Shown here: positions 47,991-58,144 of the stretch, in pieces | Layout of the letters: each line of letters starts with the position of its first letter | Numbering within the stretch: position 1 is the stretch's first letter | Origin: Hymenobacter qilianensis | Lineage (GTDB): Bacteria > Bacteroidota > Bacteroidia > Cytophagales > Hymenobacteraceae | Length of the DNA stretch: 64,000 nt | Direction of reading: 5' to 3' | NCBI RefSeq assembly: GCF_014489555.1 | Contig: NZ_CP060784.1 | Coordinates: forward strand, 1,860,001-1,924,000 | Program-made: the position numbers and the translations under genes | The notes under the pieces: model-generated | The model's input: the letters and a program-made list of their open reading frames with translations, nothing else | Databases searched by the model: none | What the model was told of the DNA's origin: nothing

Positions 47991-50776
47991 ATGCGTGTTC
48001 TAGAAGCAAAAAAGGTAAGCGAGCGACCATTACAGCTAGCTCCTGATCAGGCTCCCGGGTGGCACAGCCTAGAAGCGGATGCAGTGCTGGCGCGGCTACA
48101 GGTGTCGGCGAAGGAGGGGTTGAGCGAGGAGGAAGTAGCGCGACGCCAGCAGCAGGTAGGCCTGAACCGAATGACGCCAAAACAACAGCAGAGTGCCCTG
48201 GTTATGTTTCTGCTGCAGTTTCACCAGCCGCTGATTTATATTCTGCTGGCCGCCACGGTGGTCACTATCTTTCTGCAGGAGTACACCGATGCCATTGTGA
48301 TTTTTGCCGTGGTGTTTATCAACGCCATTATTGGCTACGTGCAGGAGTCGAAGGCGCTGACCGCCATCAATGCCTTAGCCCAGCGCATGACGGCCCGCGC
48401 CCAGGTTATCCGGGACGGCCGCCGGCATGAAATAGAAGCCTTGCAACTCGTGCCCGGCGACGTGGTGCTGGTGCAATCGGGCAACAAGTTCCCGGCCGAT
48501 GTGCGTCTGGTGAAAGTCCGCGACCTGCAGGTCGACGAATCGGCGCTGACCGGCGAATCGGTGGCCGTGGAAAAGAGCACTGTAGCCGTGCCCGCCGACA
48601 ACGTGCTGGGCGACCGGCTCTGCCTGGGTTTTGCCTCCACCAGCGTCACGTATGGACAAGCAACAGGAGTGGTAGTAGCCACCGGCGACCAGACCGAGGT
48701 GGGTAAAATTCAGCAGTCCATTGCCGGCGCTGAAGACCTGGAGACGCCGCTCACCCTGAAAATCAAAGAGTTCAGCCAACTGCTGCTCTGGGTCATTCTG
48801 GGGCTTTGCGTGGTGGTCTTCGTGGTGGGTATACTGCGCGGCGAAAGCAAGGCCGACACCTTTATGATTGTTGTAGCCCTGGCCGTGGGGGCCATCCCGG
48901 AAGGCTTGCCGGTGGCCGTTACCATTATGCTGGCTCTGGGTGTATCAAAAATGGCCGCCCGCCGGGCAATTATTCGCAAGCTGGTGGCAGTCGAAACCCT
49001 GGGCAGTACCAGCGTTATCTGCTCCGACAAAACCGGCACGCTCACCGAAAACCAGATGACCGTGCAGCGAATAGCCGCTGGGGGCAAATGTATCAGGTAG
49101 AAGGCCTGGGCTACCGGCCCGAAGGCCAAATTCGGTGCGGCCAAGAGGTAGCTGACCTTACCTCCAACCGGGCCCTGCAACTCTGTCTGCACGCCGGCTT
49201 GCTCTGCAACGACAGCGCCGTAAAGGAAAAAGAGGGAAAATGGATTGTGGAGGGCGACCCGACCGAGGGAGCACTACTTGTCGCGGCCGGCAAGGCGGGC
49301 TTCCAGCGGACCCAGTTGGAGGAAGCCTACCCGCGCTTGGACACCATACCGTTTGAGTCCCATTACCAGTATATGGCCACGCTCCACGGCGGCGTTAGGG
49401 CTGTTATTTACCTGAAAGGGTCGGTGGAAGCCGTGTTGGAGCGCTGTGCCAAGAGTATGCAGGCCAATGGGGACCTGGCCCCACTGGATAAGGCCGTGAT
49501 TATGCATCAGGTAGAAACTATGGCCAATGAAGGGATGCGCGTACTGGCCTTTGCCACGGCCGACGCCCCCGCTACCCTGGCAGCCATCAGCCACGACTAC
49601 ACCAGCCGGGACCTGGTGTTTCTAGGCCTGCAAGCCATGATTGACCCGCCACGCCAGGAAGCCATAGAGGCCGTGCGGCTCTGCCAGGCAGCGGGCATCG
49701 ACGTGAAAATGATTACCGGTGACCACGCGGCCACGGCCGCCGCCATTGCCGGCGAAATTGGGCTGAAAGGACGCCAGCACAACGGCAAGCTAGTGGCCCT
49801 GACAGGCAAGGAGCTGCAGCAGATCGACGATAAAACGCTGGAAGAAGTAGCAGAAACTACCTCCGTGTTTGCGCGCGTGTCGCCCGACCAGAAGCTGCGG
49901 CTGGTCAAAGCCCTGCAGGCCCGCGACCGGGTGGTGGCTATGACTGGTGACGGCGTCAACGACGCGCCGGCCCTCAAGCAGGCCAACATCGGCATTGCCA
50001 TGGGCATCACCGGCACCGACGTGGCCAAGGACGCGGCCGACATGGTGCTCACCGACGACAACTTTTCTTCTATTGAAGGGGCTGTGGAAGAGGGCCGCGG
50101 GGTGTTCGACAACCTGACCAAGTTTATAGTCTGGACGCTGCCTACCAACCTGGGTGAGGGCCTTACCATCCTAGCGGCTATTGCCTTTGGTACTCAGCTG
50201 CCCGTGCAGCCGATTCATATTCTGTGGATAAATATGACCACGGCCGTGCTGCTGGGCCTGACGCTGGCTTTCGAGCCAAGAGAGCCCGGCATTATGGATC
50301 GTCCGCCCCGCCCGGCCAGTGAGCCCATCCTTACCCGCGACCTGATCATGCGCACGCTGCTGGTGGGGGTGCTGATGTTGGTTGCCACGTTTGGCTTGTA
50401 CCTGTATGAGCGGCGGTACCAGGGAGCCTCGCTGGCCGAAGCCCAGACGATGGCTACTACGGTACTCATCGTGCTGGAGGCGTTTTACCTGCTGAGCTGC
50501 CGCTCCCTGGTGAGGCCAACGCAGGAAGTTGGTTACTTCTCCAATATGTGGGTGTACTACGGCATTGCCGCCATGCTGGCCCTGCAAGCCGCCTTTATCT
50601 ACGTGCCTTTTATGAATACCCTGTTTAGCTCGGCTCCGCTAAATGCCCCCCAGCTACTGCGCATTCTAGGAGCGGGCCTCGTCCTGTGGCTTATCGTGAG
50701 CGTGGAGAAGCACCTGCGGTTTCGTAGCCTTGTCCGAAGCGCCCGGCAGCCCCGAACATTGCCGGCAGTTGGCTAG
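47991..50776 (+). pseudogene. Cation-transporting P-type ATPase (P2 type), one-base frameshift
   Basis: 928 residues when repaired, a normal length for P2-type pumps. Cation-ATPase N-terminal helix region (LARLQVSAKEGLSEEEVARR), TGES phosphatase loop (VDESALTGESVAVEKS), PEGL turn (GAIPEGLPVAVTI), phosphorylation site CSDKTGTLTENQMT, nucleotide-binding KGSVEAVLERC, hinge TGDGVNDAPALKQA, and ten membrane helices ending LRILGAGLVLWLIVSVEK. It lacks the CPC motif of heavy-metal pumps, so Ca2+ or Na+/K+-type transport is likelier. The break is in the G run 49080-49084, inside a motif copy; one more G gives IAAGGQMYQVEGLGYRP. Confidence 0.9.
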
Positions 50777-50880
50777 TACATCCGCAAAATGCCCCCAGTT
50801 ACCGGTAGCGCCGGTGCAGGCGTTGGGACAACGCTGTACTCGTAACTTCCTGGGTTTCCTCGCTCTCCTTTTTGACCTCT

Positions 50881-52335
50881 ATGATATATCTGCTCGCGCT
50901 GCTGCCTATTCTGCTGCTCGTTGTTGTCTCGTTGACGAAGGGCGTTAAGGCAGCGGTGCTGGTAGGCTGGGTGGTGACGACGATCCTGTTCTTTTACTGG
51001 GGCGCGGGCCTGAATCACTACCTGGGGGCGCTGGCGGTATCGTTGCTGACGACGGTCAATATTCTGCTGATTGTGCTGGGCGCGGTGTTTCTCTACACCA
51101 TCATGCAGCACACCGGACTTATCGGGCAGCTTACGCACTCTCTGGATCAGCTTCACCCTTCCAAGGAACTTCGGTTTTTCCTGCTGGCTATTGGCCTGAC
51201 GGCCTTTTTTGAGGGCGTGGCGGGCTTTGGCACTCCCGGCGCTATTGTGCCCCTTATTCTGATTGCCCTGGGTTTCGAGGCAGTGCTGTCGGTGTCGGTA
51301 GTGCTGCTGTTCGATGGCTTGTTCGCCTTGTTCGGGGCCGTGGGTACGCCTATTCTGATTGGGCTGCAATTACCCCTGGGCTTGTCGGCCGCCGAGGTGC
51401 AGACCATCGGTATTACGGCGGCCGGGCTCATCAGCTTGGTGGGACTGCTGGTGCTGGGGCTGGTGTTTCGGCTGGTGGGCCGGCAGCACGGCGCGCTCAA
51501 GAACCGACGTCAGGTGCTGGTACTGTATGCGTTTATCATAGTGCCATTTTGTGCGCTGGCCTGGCTGGCGCCCGAGCTGGCTACCGTATTTGGTGCCCTG
51601 CTTATGCTGGGCCTAGCGGTGCTGTATCTGCGGCAGCGCGGCACGAGTATCAATCTGTGGCCCTGGCTGCCGTACGCGGCGCTAGCCTTGCTATTATTGC
51701 TGCCTAAGCTCCTGGCTCCCTTGCGGCTGTGGCTGGGTTGGGAATTAGTCTTCGCGGATATGTTTGGCTCCGGCATTCGGGGTAGCCTCAAGCCGCTGCA
51801 GTCGCCGTTTCTGCCGTTCGTAGCGGTAGGGCTAGGCGTGGCTTATTTCCGCCACAGCCCCTCCCTGCACCTGCGCGAACCGTTGGGCAAAATGGTGAGC
51901 GTGTTTGGGGTGTTGTTTCCGTCGGTGGCTATTGCCCAGCTGATGATTTATTCCGGCGTGCAGCAGCCCTCTATGGTCAAGTACATAGCCGAGCTACTCA
52001 GCCGGCTCGGACCCGCCTACCCGGTGCTGGCACCCTTCATCGGTGTGATGGGCGCTTTTATTACGGGCAGCACTACTATTTCCAACCTGGTTTTTGGAGC
52101 CTCCCAGCAGCACACAGCCGCCTCTCTGGGCCTGAGCACTACCGTGGTACTGGCATTGCAGCTGGTAGGGGCGAGTCTGGGCAATGCTATCTGTCTGTTC
52201 AATATCATTGCCGCCGCCTCCGTCGCGGGCATCAAGAACTACAAGACTATCCTGGCGAATAATCTGGTTCCTACGCTTCTGGCTGCGTTATTGGCGGGGC
52301 TGCTGGGCATGGCCTGGCTGCTGATCAGCGCTTAA
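50881..52335 (+). CDS. L-lactate permease family transporter
   Basis: 484 residues from the ATG at 50881 (MIYLLALLPILLLVVVSLTK), about 12 hydrophobic helices. LctP/LldP family signatures: IGLTAFFEGVAGFGTPGAIV, FGAVGTPILIGLQLPLGLSA, and in the last third FGVLFPSVAIAQLMIYSGVQ, GVMGAFITGSTTISNLVFGA, LVGASLGNAICLFNIIAAAS. Proton-coupled uptake of lactate or glycolate in relatives. 104 bp after the P-type ATPase with no terminator between, so it may be cotranscribed. Confidence 0.95.
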   Translation: MIYLLALLPILLLVVVSLTKGVKAAVLVGWVVTTILFFYWGAGLNHYLGALAVSLLTTVNILLIVLGAVFLYTIMQHTGLIGQLTHSLDQLHPSKELRFFLLAIGLTAFFEGVAGFGTPGAIVPLILIALGFEAVLSVSVVLLFDGLFALFGAVGTPILIGLQLPLGLSAAEVQTIGITAAGLISLVGLLVLGLVFRLVGRQHGALKNRRQVLVLYAFIIVPFCALAWLAPELATVFGALLMLGLAVLYLRQRGTSINLWPWLPYAALALLLLLPKLLAPLRLWLGWELVFADMFGSGIRGSLKPLQSPFLPFVAVGLGVAYFRHSPSLHLREPLGKMVSVFGVLFPSVAIAQLMIYSGVQQPSMVKYIAELLSRLGPAYPVLAPFIGVMGAFITGSTTISNLVFGASQQHTAASLGLSTTVVLALQLVGASLGNAICLFNIIAAASVAGIKNYKTILANNLVPTLLAALLAGLLGMAWLLISA

Positions 52336-52403
52336 GCAGGCCTGGGGGCTTTTTGTAGCTTGGCTGATCAACTTACGCCATCACAAAAAGCCCCCCAGAT
52401 CAC

Positions 52404-52943
52404 ATGACCTACATCGCCTTGCTACGCGGCATCAACGTGGGCGGCCACCGCGTGACGATGGAAGTGCTGCGCCGCCTCTTCACGGAGCTAGGCTTTGCCA
52501 ACGTGCGCACCTACATCCAAACCGGCAACGTGTTCTTCGACGCGCCCGTGCAAGACAGAGCCTTGCTTACCGCCCGCATTGAGCAGCACCTAGAGCAGGC
52601 CCTGGGCTATGCCGTGCCCACATTTCTGCGCAGCCCGGAGGAGCTGGAGCATCTGCTGGTCCTCAATCCCTTCAGTCACCTCACCGTGACAGACGACATG
52701 CGTCTGTGCCTGATGTTTCTGACCGACTCCGCGCCTACCGGCCTGGTGCTGCCGCTCCGCTCACCCAAAGGGGATATGGAAATCGTGCACCTCACCGACC
52801 ACGAAGCCTTCGTTATCTGGCACATCATCGACGGCCGCGCGCCAGCTACCCTATCTTTTCTGGATAAAACACTTGGGCGCCGGACCACTACGCGCTTCTT
52901 CCCCACGGCCGCCAAAATTCTGGCAGCCGCAAGGAATAGTTGA
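52404..52943 (+). CDS. DUF1697 family protein
   Basis: 179 residues, normal length. Begins MTYIALLRGINVGGHRVTME, then LGFANVRTYIQTGNVFFDAP, and ends TRFFPTAAKILAAARN with the family pattern (YiALLRGINVGG, v.TyiqSGNvvF). Cytoplasmic; function unknown. Confidence 0.95.
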   Translation: MTYIALLRGINVGGHRVTMEVLRRLFTELGFANVRTYIQTGNVFFDAPVQDRALLTARIEQHLEQALGYAVPTFLRSPEELEHLLVLNPFSHLTVTDDMRLCLMFLTDSAPTGLVLPLRSPKGDMEIVHLTDHEAFVIWHIIDGRAPATLSFLDKTLGRRTTTRFFPTAAKILAAARNS

Positions 52944-53009
52944 GTAGCGCGGAAGTACTCACACCTCCTTAACAGGCTGTTTGAGCTAGCAAACAAATGC
53001 CTTTATCAT

Positions 53010-53083
53010 GTAGAGACGCAATATTTTGCGTCTTTTCGTCGAATAGTTCTTTCGCAAGGAGACTCCAACTATTGCGTCTCTAC
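53010..53083. repeat. Short inverted repeat, GTAGAGACGCAATA family
   Basis: GTAGAGACGCAATA (53010-53023) and TATTGCGTCTCTAC (53070-53083) are perfect complements, with an inner ATTTTGCGTC part. The same type of arm is known from intergenic repeats in many Bacteroidota and cyanobacteria. It lies between two convergent genes. Confidence 0.85.
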
Positions 53084-53115
53084 GCTGTATTACCTGAACA
53101 GCTTCTGAAGCGCAG

Positions 53116-53969
53116 TTATGAAGCTTGCTTCAGAGCGTCGGCGACAGCTTTGGATAGGGGAGTAGTCGGGCGGGCGATGAGCTTGGAAAGTTGCCGGCTG
53201 TCATCGAAGAGAGCACCCTGGGAGGCACTTACGTCCCAGCCAGCAATAGCCTCAGCCAGCCCTTTGGGCAAGCCAAAACCAGTAAGCGCAGCGGCATACT
53301 CGGCGGCGGGCAGATCCCGGTAAGGAATCGTTTTGCCGGTCTGGCGCGAAACTTCAGCAGCCAGATCAGCAAGCGTATAGGATTCGTCGCCCGCTAGCTC
53401 GTAGGTCTGGCCGGCGTGCCCTTCGCCGGTGAGGGCCGCTACTGCCGCCTCGGCAAAGTATTCCCGTGTAGCCGACGAGATGCGACCTTCCTGCGCGCTG
53501 CCCAAAAATGCCCCCCGGCCAATGCGCCCGGAATCGAGCCCAGGTGGTTTTCGGTGTACCAGCCATTGCGCAGCAGCGTGTACTCCAGACCGGATTCTTT
53601 AAGCAGCGCCTCGGTAGCAAGATGCTCATCCGCCAGGCTCAGCGACGAAGTATCGGCGTGCAATACGCTGGTATACACAATTCGCTGTACACCAGCCTGC
53701 TTGGCAGCCTCAATGACGTTGCGGTGCTGGGCTATGCGCTGTCCCACTTCGTTGGAAGAAATTAAGAGCAGCGTATCGACGCCGGCCAGCGCGGCGGGGA
53801 GCGTATCGGGCTGGGAATAGTCAGCTTGGCGGGTCGGTACACCTAAGTCAGCGGCCTTGGCCTTGGAGCGCACCAGCCCAATAATGTGGTCAGCCCCAAT
53901 CTGGGCTTTTAGTTTTTCAACAACTAGGCGGCCTAGCTGCCCGGTGGCTCCTGTGATGGCGATAGTCAT
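53116..53969 (-). pseudogene. NmrA/QorB-type NAD(P)-binding oxidoreductase, one-base frameshift
   Basis: 284 residues when repaired, the length of QorB-type quinone reductases. Rossmann start MTIAITGATGQLGRLVVEKL, VRSKAKAADLGVPTRQADYS, LISSNEVGQRIAQHRNVIEA, and later VAALTGEGHAGQTYELAGDE, IPYRDLPAAEYAAALTGFG. The break is in the C run 53511-53516; one more base gives LAGGAFLGSAQEGRISSATR. Divergent from an HxlR regulator that starts 83 bp away, the classic layout of a reductase controlled by an HxlR-type quinone or aldehyde sensor. Substrate inferred. Confidence 0.85.
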
Positions 53970-54007
53970 AGAGTATGTGTGTAATCAGTGAATGAAAAGC
54001 CAAAAGT

Positions 54008-54051
54008 AAAATGTATACTTACATAAAGTAAGTACGTACAGAAAGGTAAGT
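54008..54051. promoter_or_regulatory. Probable HxlR operator: ACTTAC/GTAAGT repeats
   Basis: Between the divergent genes the sequence has ACTTACATAAAGTAAGTACG and, further on, GGTAAGTATG. The ACTTAC...GTAAGT inverted pair (about 54017-54032) is the type of imperfect palindrome bound by HxlR dimers. Confidence 0.55.
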
Positions 54052-54504
54052 ATGAAAAAAGATTCGATTTTGCCCCCCAAGCAACCTGATACGCTTTCCG
54101 ACAAGTTTCAGCGCGGCGATTTGATGGCAGAGGCCTGCCCGTCGCGCACCGTGCTCAAGCACATGACCAGCCGCTGGGGAGTGTTGGTACTCATTGCCTT
54201 ACAAGGCCCCACAACCCGACGCTTCAGCGAGTTGCGCCGGCTGATTGGCGGCGTGAGTGAGCGGATGCTGGCTCAAACCCTGCAATGGCTAGAAGCAGAT
54301 GGCCTAGTAAATAGAGTAGCCTTTGATGTGGTGCCGCCGCACGTGGAGTACAGCCTGACACCGCTGGGCCAGCAGGCCGCCGAGAAGGTGCGGGACCTGG
54401 CGGATTGGATTGAAACCAGCCTGCCGCATATTGCACAACGGTGGGCGAAACAGCCAAACCAAGAAGGAGCCCAGGAACCGGCCGTATCAGCGGATTTGCG
54501 CTAA
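54052..54504 (+). CDS. HxlR family transcriptional regulator
   Basis: 150 residues. Winged-helix core: EACPSRTVLKHMTSRWGVLV with the conserved Cys of redox-sensing members (such as YodB/QorR), then RFSELRRLIGGVSERMLAQT, LEADGLVNRVAFDVVPPHVE, YSLTPLGQQAAEKV. N-terminus is a short polar tail. Divergent from the NmrA/QorB-like gene and probably its regulator, the intergenic 82 bp being the operator region (TATACTTACATAAAGTAAGT contains an ACTTAC/GTAAGT half-site pair). Confidence 0.93.
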   Translation: MKKDSILPPKQPDTLSDKFQRGDLMAEACPSRTVLKHMTSRWGVLVLIALQGPTTRRFSELRRLIGGVSERMLAQTLQWLEADGLVNRVAFDVVPPHVEYSLTPLGQQAAEKVRDLADWIETSLPHIAQRWAKQPNQEGAQEPAVSADLR

Positions 54505-54529
54505 TGATTATATAATAGAAAAAGTAATT

Positions 54530-54565
54530 CGCGTCGTAGCTCTAATTGGCTGCCCAGAAATGGGG
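54530..54565 (+). repeat. 36-nt degenerate repeat, copy A (next to the IS3 remnant)
   Basis: CGCGTCGTAGCTCTAATTGG plus CTGCCCAGAAATGGGG. It matches 60461-60496 at 28 of 36 positions without gaps and lies just outside the transposase 3' end, where an IS end should be. Confidence 0.6.
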
Positions 54566-54583
54566 GAAAGCTCATTAGGTTGT

Positions 54584-54905
54584 CTAGCTAAGGTGAACCA
54601 AGCTGAGATATTGTTTCAAGTTACTTTTCAAATGGTTGGGTGCGAGGTAGCCGAGCGAAGAATGACGCCTTCCGGCGTTGTGATAAGCGATATGGTAGCT
54701 GATTTCCAGGTTGGCTTCGGTTAAGGCAGTGAAACGGCCACCGTCGACTAATTCGACCTTTAAGCGCTTCTAAAACGATTCGGCAAGGGTGTTGTCGTAG
54801 CAGTTGCCGCACCGGCTCATCCTTTGCAGCGCACCGTATTTGGCGAAAAGGCCTTAAAACAGGAGGCCGTGTACTGGCTGCTCTAGTCATAGTGCACGAT
54901 GCGCC
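54584..54905 (-). pseudogene. IS3-family transposase (orfB) remnant
   Basis: Reading the minus strand, the C-terminal end of an IS3-family DDE integrase is clear: MSRCGNCYDNTLAESF, then a TAG in place of the usual Trp, KRLKVELVDGG, LEISYHIAYHNAGRRHSSLG, YLAPNHLKSNLKQY. Further upstream GRIVHYD, another TAG, then SSQYTASCFKAF corresponds to the HSDRGSQYTS region, followed by a frame slip. The catalytic Glu region is thus present but inactive by at least two stops and a shift. The stop is at 54584-54586. Confidence 0.85.
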
Positions 54906-55077
54906 CGGCCGCCTAGCCGGCGGGCGGCGCAGGGCTGTGGAGTTCAGGGTCTCGTCGTATTAACGCCGTATGTCGGGCGAAGCCCTAATGGTTTTGGCTG
55001 CTATCACAGAAGAAAGCCCCCCAGAACTGTCCAGCCGAACCAAACCACCTCCATACCCATTGTGCTGCCCGAAAATG

Positions 55078-55116
55078 AAGCAGACCCTGAACTACCAAGT
55101 AGTTCAGGGTCTGCTT
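55078..55116. terminator. Perfect 16-bp inverted repeat hairpin
   Basis: AAGCAGACCCTGAACT and AGTTCAGGGTCTGCTT with a seven-base loop. No T-run follows on the plus strand; on the minus strand CATTTTC follows. Either a terminator or a mobile-element end; a related GTTCAGGGTCTC occurs near 54942. Confidence 0.5.
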
Positions 55117-55503
55117 GCCCCCGGAAAGTGGTGGCCCACCAGCTGAAGCGAGCGGAATAAAGAGCTAAAGTTAGAGCGGATTGTGCTTGCCAAACAATTG
55201 GTTACGCGAGCCATAATTTTTTTTGATGGCGAAAAGACTCGCAAAAGTGCGTTGTCTAGTCCATTAGGTCGAAAATAAAATTTGCGAAAAGCGGCGCGAA
55301 AAAAAACCACCATGGCCGATGAGCTACCGAGCGCAACAATGCCGTAGTTTTGCAGCATGCTTCAACCAAAAAACTTGTTGATGAAGCGCGGAGATACCCT
55401 GCTCGGCAGGGAGCCGCGAGTGGACCAAAAGGTCTTCGCCGCCATCGGTTCTCCCGATTTTGCCTCTGGTATTTCCGTTATTTTTTTTGAGTGCTGCCCC
55501 GCT

Positions 55504-55532
55504 ACCGTTTCGGATTCCGAAACGGTTTTTTT
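55504..55532 (+). terminator. Strong intrinsic terminator in the pyrB leader region
   Basis: ACCGTTTCGGA pairs with TCCGAAACGGT and is followed by seven T. It lies about 200 bp before pyrB. It ends an upstream transcript or acts as an attenuator of pyrB; no competing antiterminator hairpin is obvious to the eye. Confidence 0.75.
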
Positions 55533-55733
55533 ATGTCCGTTGAGTTCATCGACTGCTGCTCCGCACCCGATTAATATATCCCCCGGACGCCAACACCCTC
55601 TCTGCCAACGGTGGCGGCTGCCGCCATTGCCTCGGCCCACACCAGCCGCCAGTTTCTCCGGCATGGGTAGTGGTAGATAAGAATGCACATTGTCCGTTTT
55701 AGCTAGACGCCCTCACTTTTCCTTCACTTTGGT

Positions 55734-56716
55734 ATGGCACGTAAAGACCTGCTCGACATCGCATCCCTTCACCGTGAGGAAATCGAGTTCCTGCTCGACC
55801 AATCCACATCCTTTAAAAAGCTGTTCACCCGGTCGGTGAAAAAAATCCCCGCCCTCGAGGGCAAGTCCGTGCTCATGCTGTTCTATGAGGCCAGCACCCG
55901 GACGCACTCCTCCTTCGAGGTCGCGGCCAAACGCCTCTCGGCGGAGGTAACGAATTTCAACGTCGACCATTCCTCCATCACCAAGGGCGAGTCGGTGCGC
56001 GAAACAATCGAGACGCTCCAGGCCATGCGCACCGACTACATCGTCGTCCGTCATAGTCACCCTGGACTGCCCGGCATGATTGCCCGCCAAACCACGGCTT
56101 CGGTCATTAATGCCGGCGACGGGGCGCACGAGCACCCGACGCAGGCCTTGCTGGACGCCTTCACCATCAAGGAAAAATTTCCTGACCCTCGGGGCAAAAA
56201 AGTCCTCATCATCGGCGATATTCTCCACTCCCGCGTGGCGCGCTCTACCAGCACGTTGCTGCAAAAGCTAGGCGTCGAGGTCGCTTATCTCGGCCCGGGG
56301 TCGCTGGTGCCCAAGTATGTCCCGGAAAGCATTCGCCGCTTCACCGACTACGAGGCGGCCATGGCCTGGGCACCCGATGTGGTGTACCTGCTCCGTGTGC
56401 AGATGGAGCGCCAGGACGTGCAGTTTTTTCCCAACGTCCGGGAATACCACCGGGTCTACGGCATCACCAACGCCCGGCTGGCGGAAATCCGTGACCGCGG
56501 CCTCTACATCATGCACCCCGGCCCCGTGAACCGGGGGTCGAGCTGTGCGACGCCGTGATGGACTACGAGCGCAGCCTGATCACTAACCAGGTCGAAAATG
56601 GCATCTCCATCCGCATGGCCGTGCTCGACTGGCTCACCCCCGGCGGGGACTTCCCGAAGCAGGAATCAACCTATGCCACGCGGCAGCGGGCTAGCTCGAC
56701 AGTGGTGATGCCCTGA
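55734..56716 (+). pseudogene. pyrB: Aspartate carbamoyltransferase catalytic subunit, one-base frameshift
   Basis: 327 residues when repaired. Condenses carbamoyl phosphate and aspartate in pyrimidine synthesis. Carbamoyl-phosphate loop FYEASTRTHSSFEVAAKRL, HSSITKGESVRETIETL, INAGDGAHEHPTQALLDAFT, IIGDILHSRVARSTS, RVQMERQD and IMHPGPVNRG are all normal. The break is in the G run 56533-56537; one more G gives NRGVELCDAVMDYERSLITN and a stop at 56714. No regulatory pyrI. Together with pyrC it forms a two-gene unit. The codon style (C-rich third positions, no G6 motif copy in the gene) differs somewhat from the core genes; origin by transfer is possible but unproven. Confidence 0.92.
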
Positions 56717-56795
56717 CCGCCGGACGCAACGGCTGACGCCGCTCTTTCATTTATATCTTCCATACCCCTTGCCGGTTTACAGCAATTATTACTTC

Positions 56796-58076
56796 ATGCT
56801 TCTCCTTCAAAACGCCCGCATAGCCTCCGAAAATTCACCCGTGCTTCTTGAGAGCGATGTCCTGATTGTCGAAGGAAAAATTCAGGGCATCGGCCTCAAC
56901 CTGGCCATTCCCGAGGGTGCCCGCATCATCGACGCGCGTGGCCGCATCCTTATGCCGGGCATGTTTGATGCCCACGTCCATTTCCGCGCGCCCGGATTTG
57001 AGAACAAGGAAACCATCACCACGGGCAGCGAAGCGGCCATCAACGGCGGCATTACTGGCGTGGTCATGATGCCTAACACCCGCCCGGCCCTCGACTCGGC
57101 AACGGCCGTGGCTACGGTGCTGGAAAATGCTAAGGACCGGTCCCGCATTCCGGTGTACACCTCCGGCTGTGTCACTAAGAACCGCGAGGGCAAGGAACTG
57201 GCGGAAATCGAGGGCATGCACAGGCTCGGCGTGACAATGCTCACCGACGACGGGGATACCACTAGCGACCCGGCGGTGCTGCTGCGGGCCATGCAGTACG
57301 CCACCGAGTTTGGAATGTTTTTCGCCAGCCACTGCGAGGTGCCGGAGCTGGCCGGGCCGCGCGCCCTCAACGAAGGGGTGATGAGCTACCGGCTTGGCAT
57401 CAAGGGCTCGCCGGCTTGCGCTGAGGAAATCATCATCGACCGCGACATCCGCCTGGCCCACGCGGCGGGCGCGCACGTGCATATCCAGCACGTGTCCAGT
57501 AAGCTCGGTATGGAAACTATCCGCTCGTGGAAGTCGCGCGGCGACGTGAAGGTGACGGCGGAAGTAACTCCGCACCACCTGTTATTCACCGACGAAGACA
57601 TCGGCGACTACGACACGAATTACAAGATGAACCCACCGCTACGCACGCAGGCGGATTGTGATGCCCTGCTCGAAGGGCTCATCGAAGGCGTATTCGACCT
57701 GATTGCCACCGACCACGCGCCGCACACGCCGTTCGAAAAAGCACAGGATTTCATCAGCGCGCCCAACGGTATCACTGGCTTGGATACAGCCCTGGTGTCG
57801 CTCCATCACTTCTTCGTTGAACCCGGCAAATTTGGGTGGGATTTAGTGGTGAAGCGCTATTCGGCGGAGCCACGCCGCCTGATGGGCCTGCCGGTACCCG
57901 CCATTGAAGTAGGCCAACAAGCTGAGTGCGTCTTATTCGATACTGAAGCGGAAACGACCTTCACGCGTGAATTCATGAAATCCAAATCCCAGAACACGCC
58001 CTTCATCGACCAGACGTTGAAAGGCCGGGTAGACTTAGTGGTTTTAGGTGCGGAAATCCTGCTAGAGCGCAGATAG
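56796..58076 (+). CDS. pyrC: Dihydroorotase (class I type)
   Basis: 426 residues from the ATG at 56796 (MLLLQNARIASENSPVLLES); a TTG 9 codons upstream is less likely. Amidohydrolase that closes carbamoyl-aspartate to dihydroorotate. Metal ligands in MFDAHVHFRAPG (HxH), the second-metal region VHIQHVSS and TAEVTPHHLLFTDED, and catalytic Asp in DLIATDHAPHT. GSEAAINGGITGVVMMPNTR is the class I signature. It follows pyrB by 79 bp, consistent with one operon. Confidence 0.95.
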   Translation: MLLLQNARIASENSPVLLESDVLIVEGKIQGIGLNLAIPEGARIIDARGRILMPGMFDAHVHFRAPGFENKETITTGSEAAINGGITGVVMMPNTRPALDSATAVATVLENAKDRSRIPVYTSGCVTKNREGKELAEIEGMHRLGVTMLTDDGDTTSDPAVLLRAMQYATEFGMFFASHCEVPELAGPRALNEGVMSYRLGIKGSPACAEEIIIDRDIRLAHAAGAHVHIQHVSSKLGMETIRSWKSRGDVKVTAEVTPHHLLFTDEDIGDYDTNYKMNPPLRTQADCDALLEGLIEGVFDLIATDHAPHTPFEKAQDFISAPNGITGLDTALVSLHHFFVEPGKFGWDLVVKRYSAEPRRLMGLPVPAIEVGQQAECVLFDTEAETTFTREFMKSKSQNTPFIDQTLKGRVDLVVLGAEILLERR

Positions 58077-58082
58077 GTAGAA

Positions 58083-58121
58083 TGTCATGCTGAGCTTGTC
58101 GAAGCATCTCCACCGCTTCGT
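58083..58121. repeat. REP-like arm, left (inverted partner at 58517-58558)
   Basis: TGTCATGCTGAGCTTGTCGA then AGCATCTCCACCGCTTCGTT. Inverted match CCAACGAAGCGGTAGAGATG...CATGACG lies 400 bp away. Same family as 40155 and 62765 elements. Confidence 0.85.
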
Positions 58122-58144
58122 TGCAACCTCGTGCAAAATTATTA

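Larger units (their letters stand above)
54906..55733. other. 828-bp non-coding stretch before pyrB
   Basis: No credible gene. It holds a single GAAAGCCCCCCAG motif copy (55013-55023), a perfect 16-bp inverted repeat (55078-55116), an A+T-rich middle part, a TAGTTTTGC promoter-like word near 55330, and a U-run hairpin (55504-55532). Open frames at 55104 and 55357 have no signal of coding. The change in composition along it suggests a patchwork of decayed or imported DNA. Confidence 0.5.

Noticed and set aside
55357..55680. 107-codon frame before pyrB
   Set aside because: Contains the U-run hairpin inside the frame, has no family signature, and the sequence lies in a decayed or imported gap.
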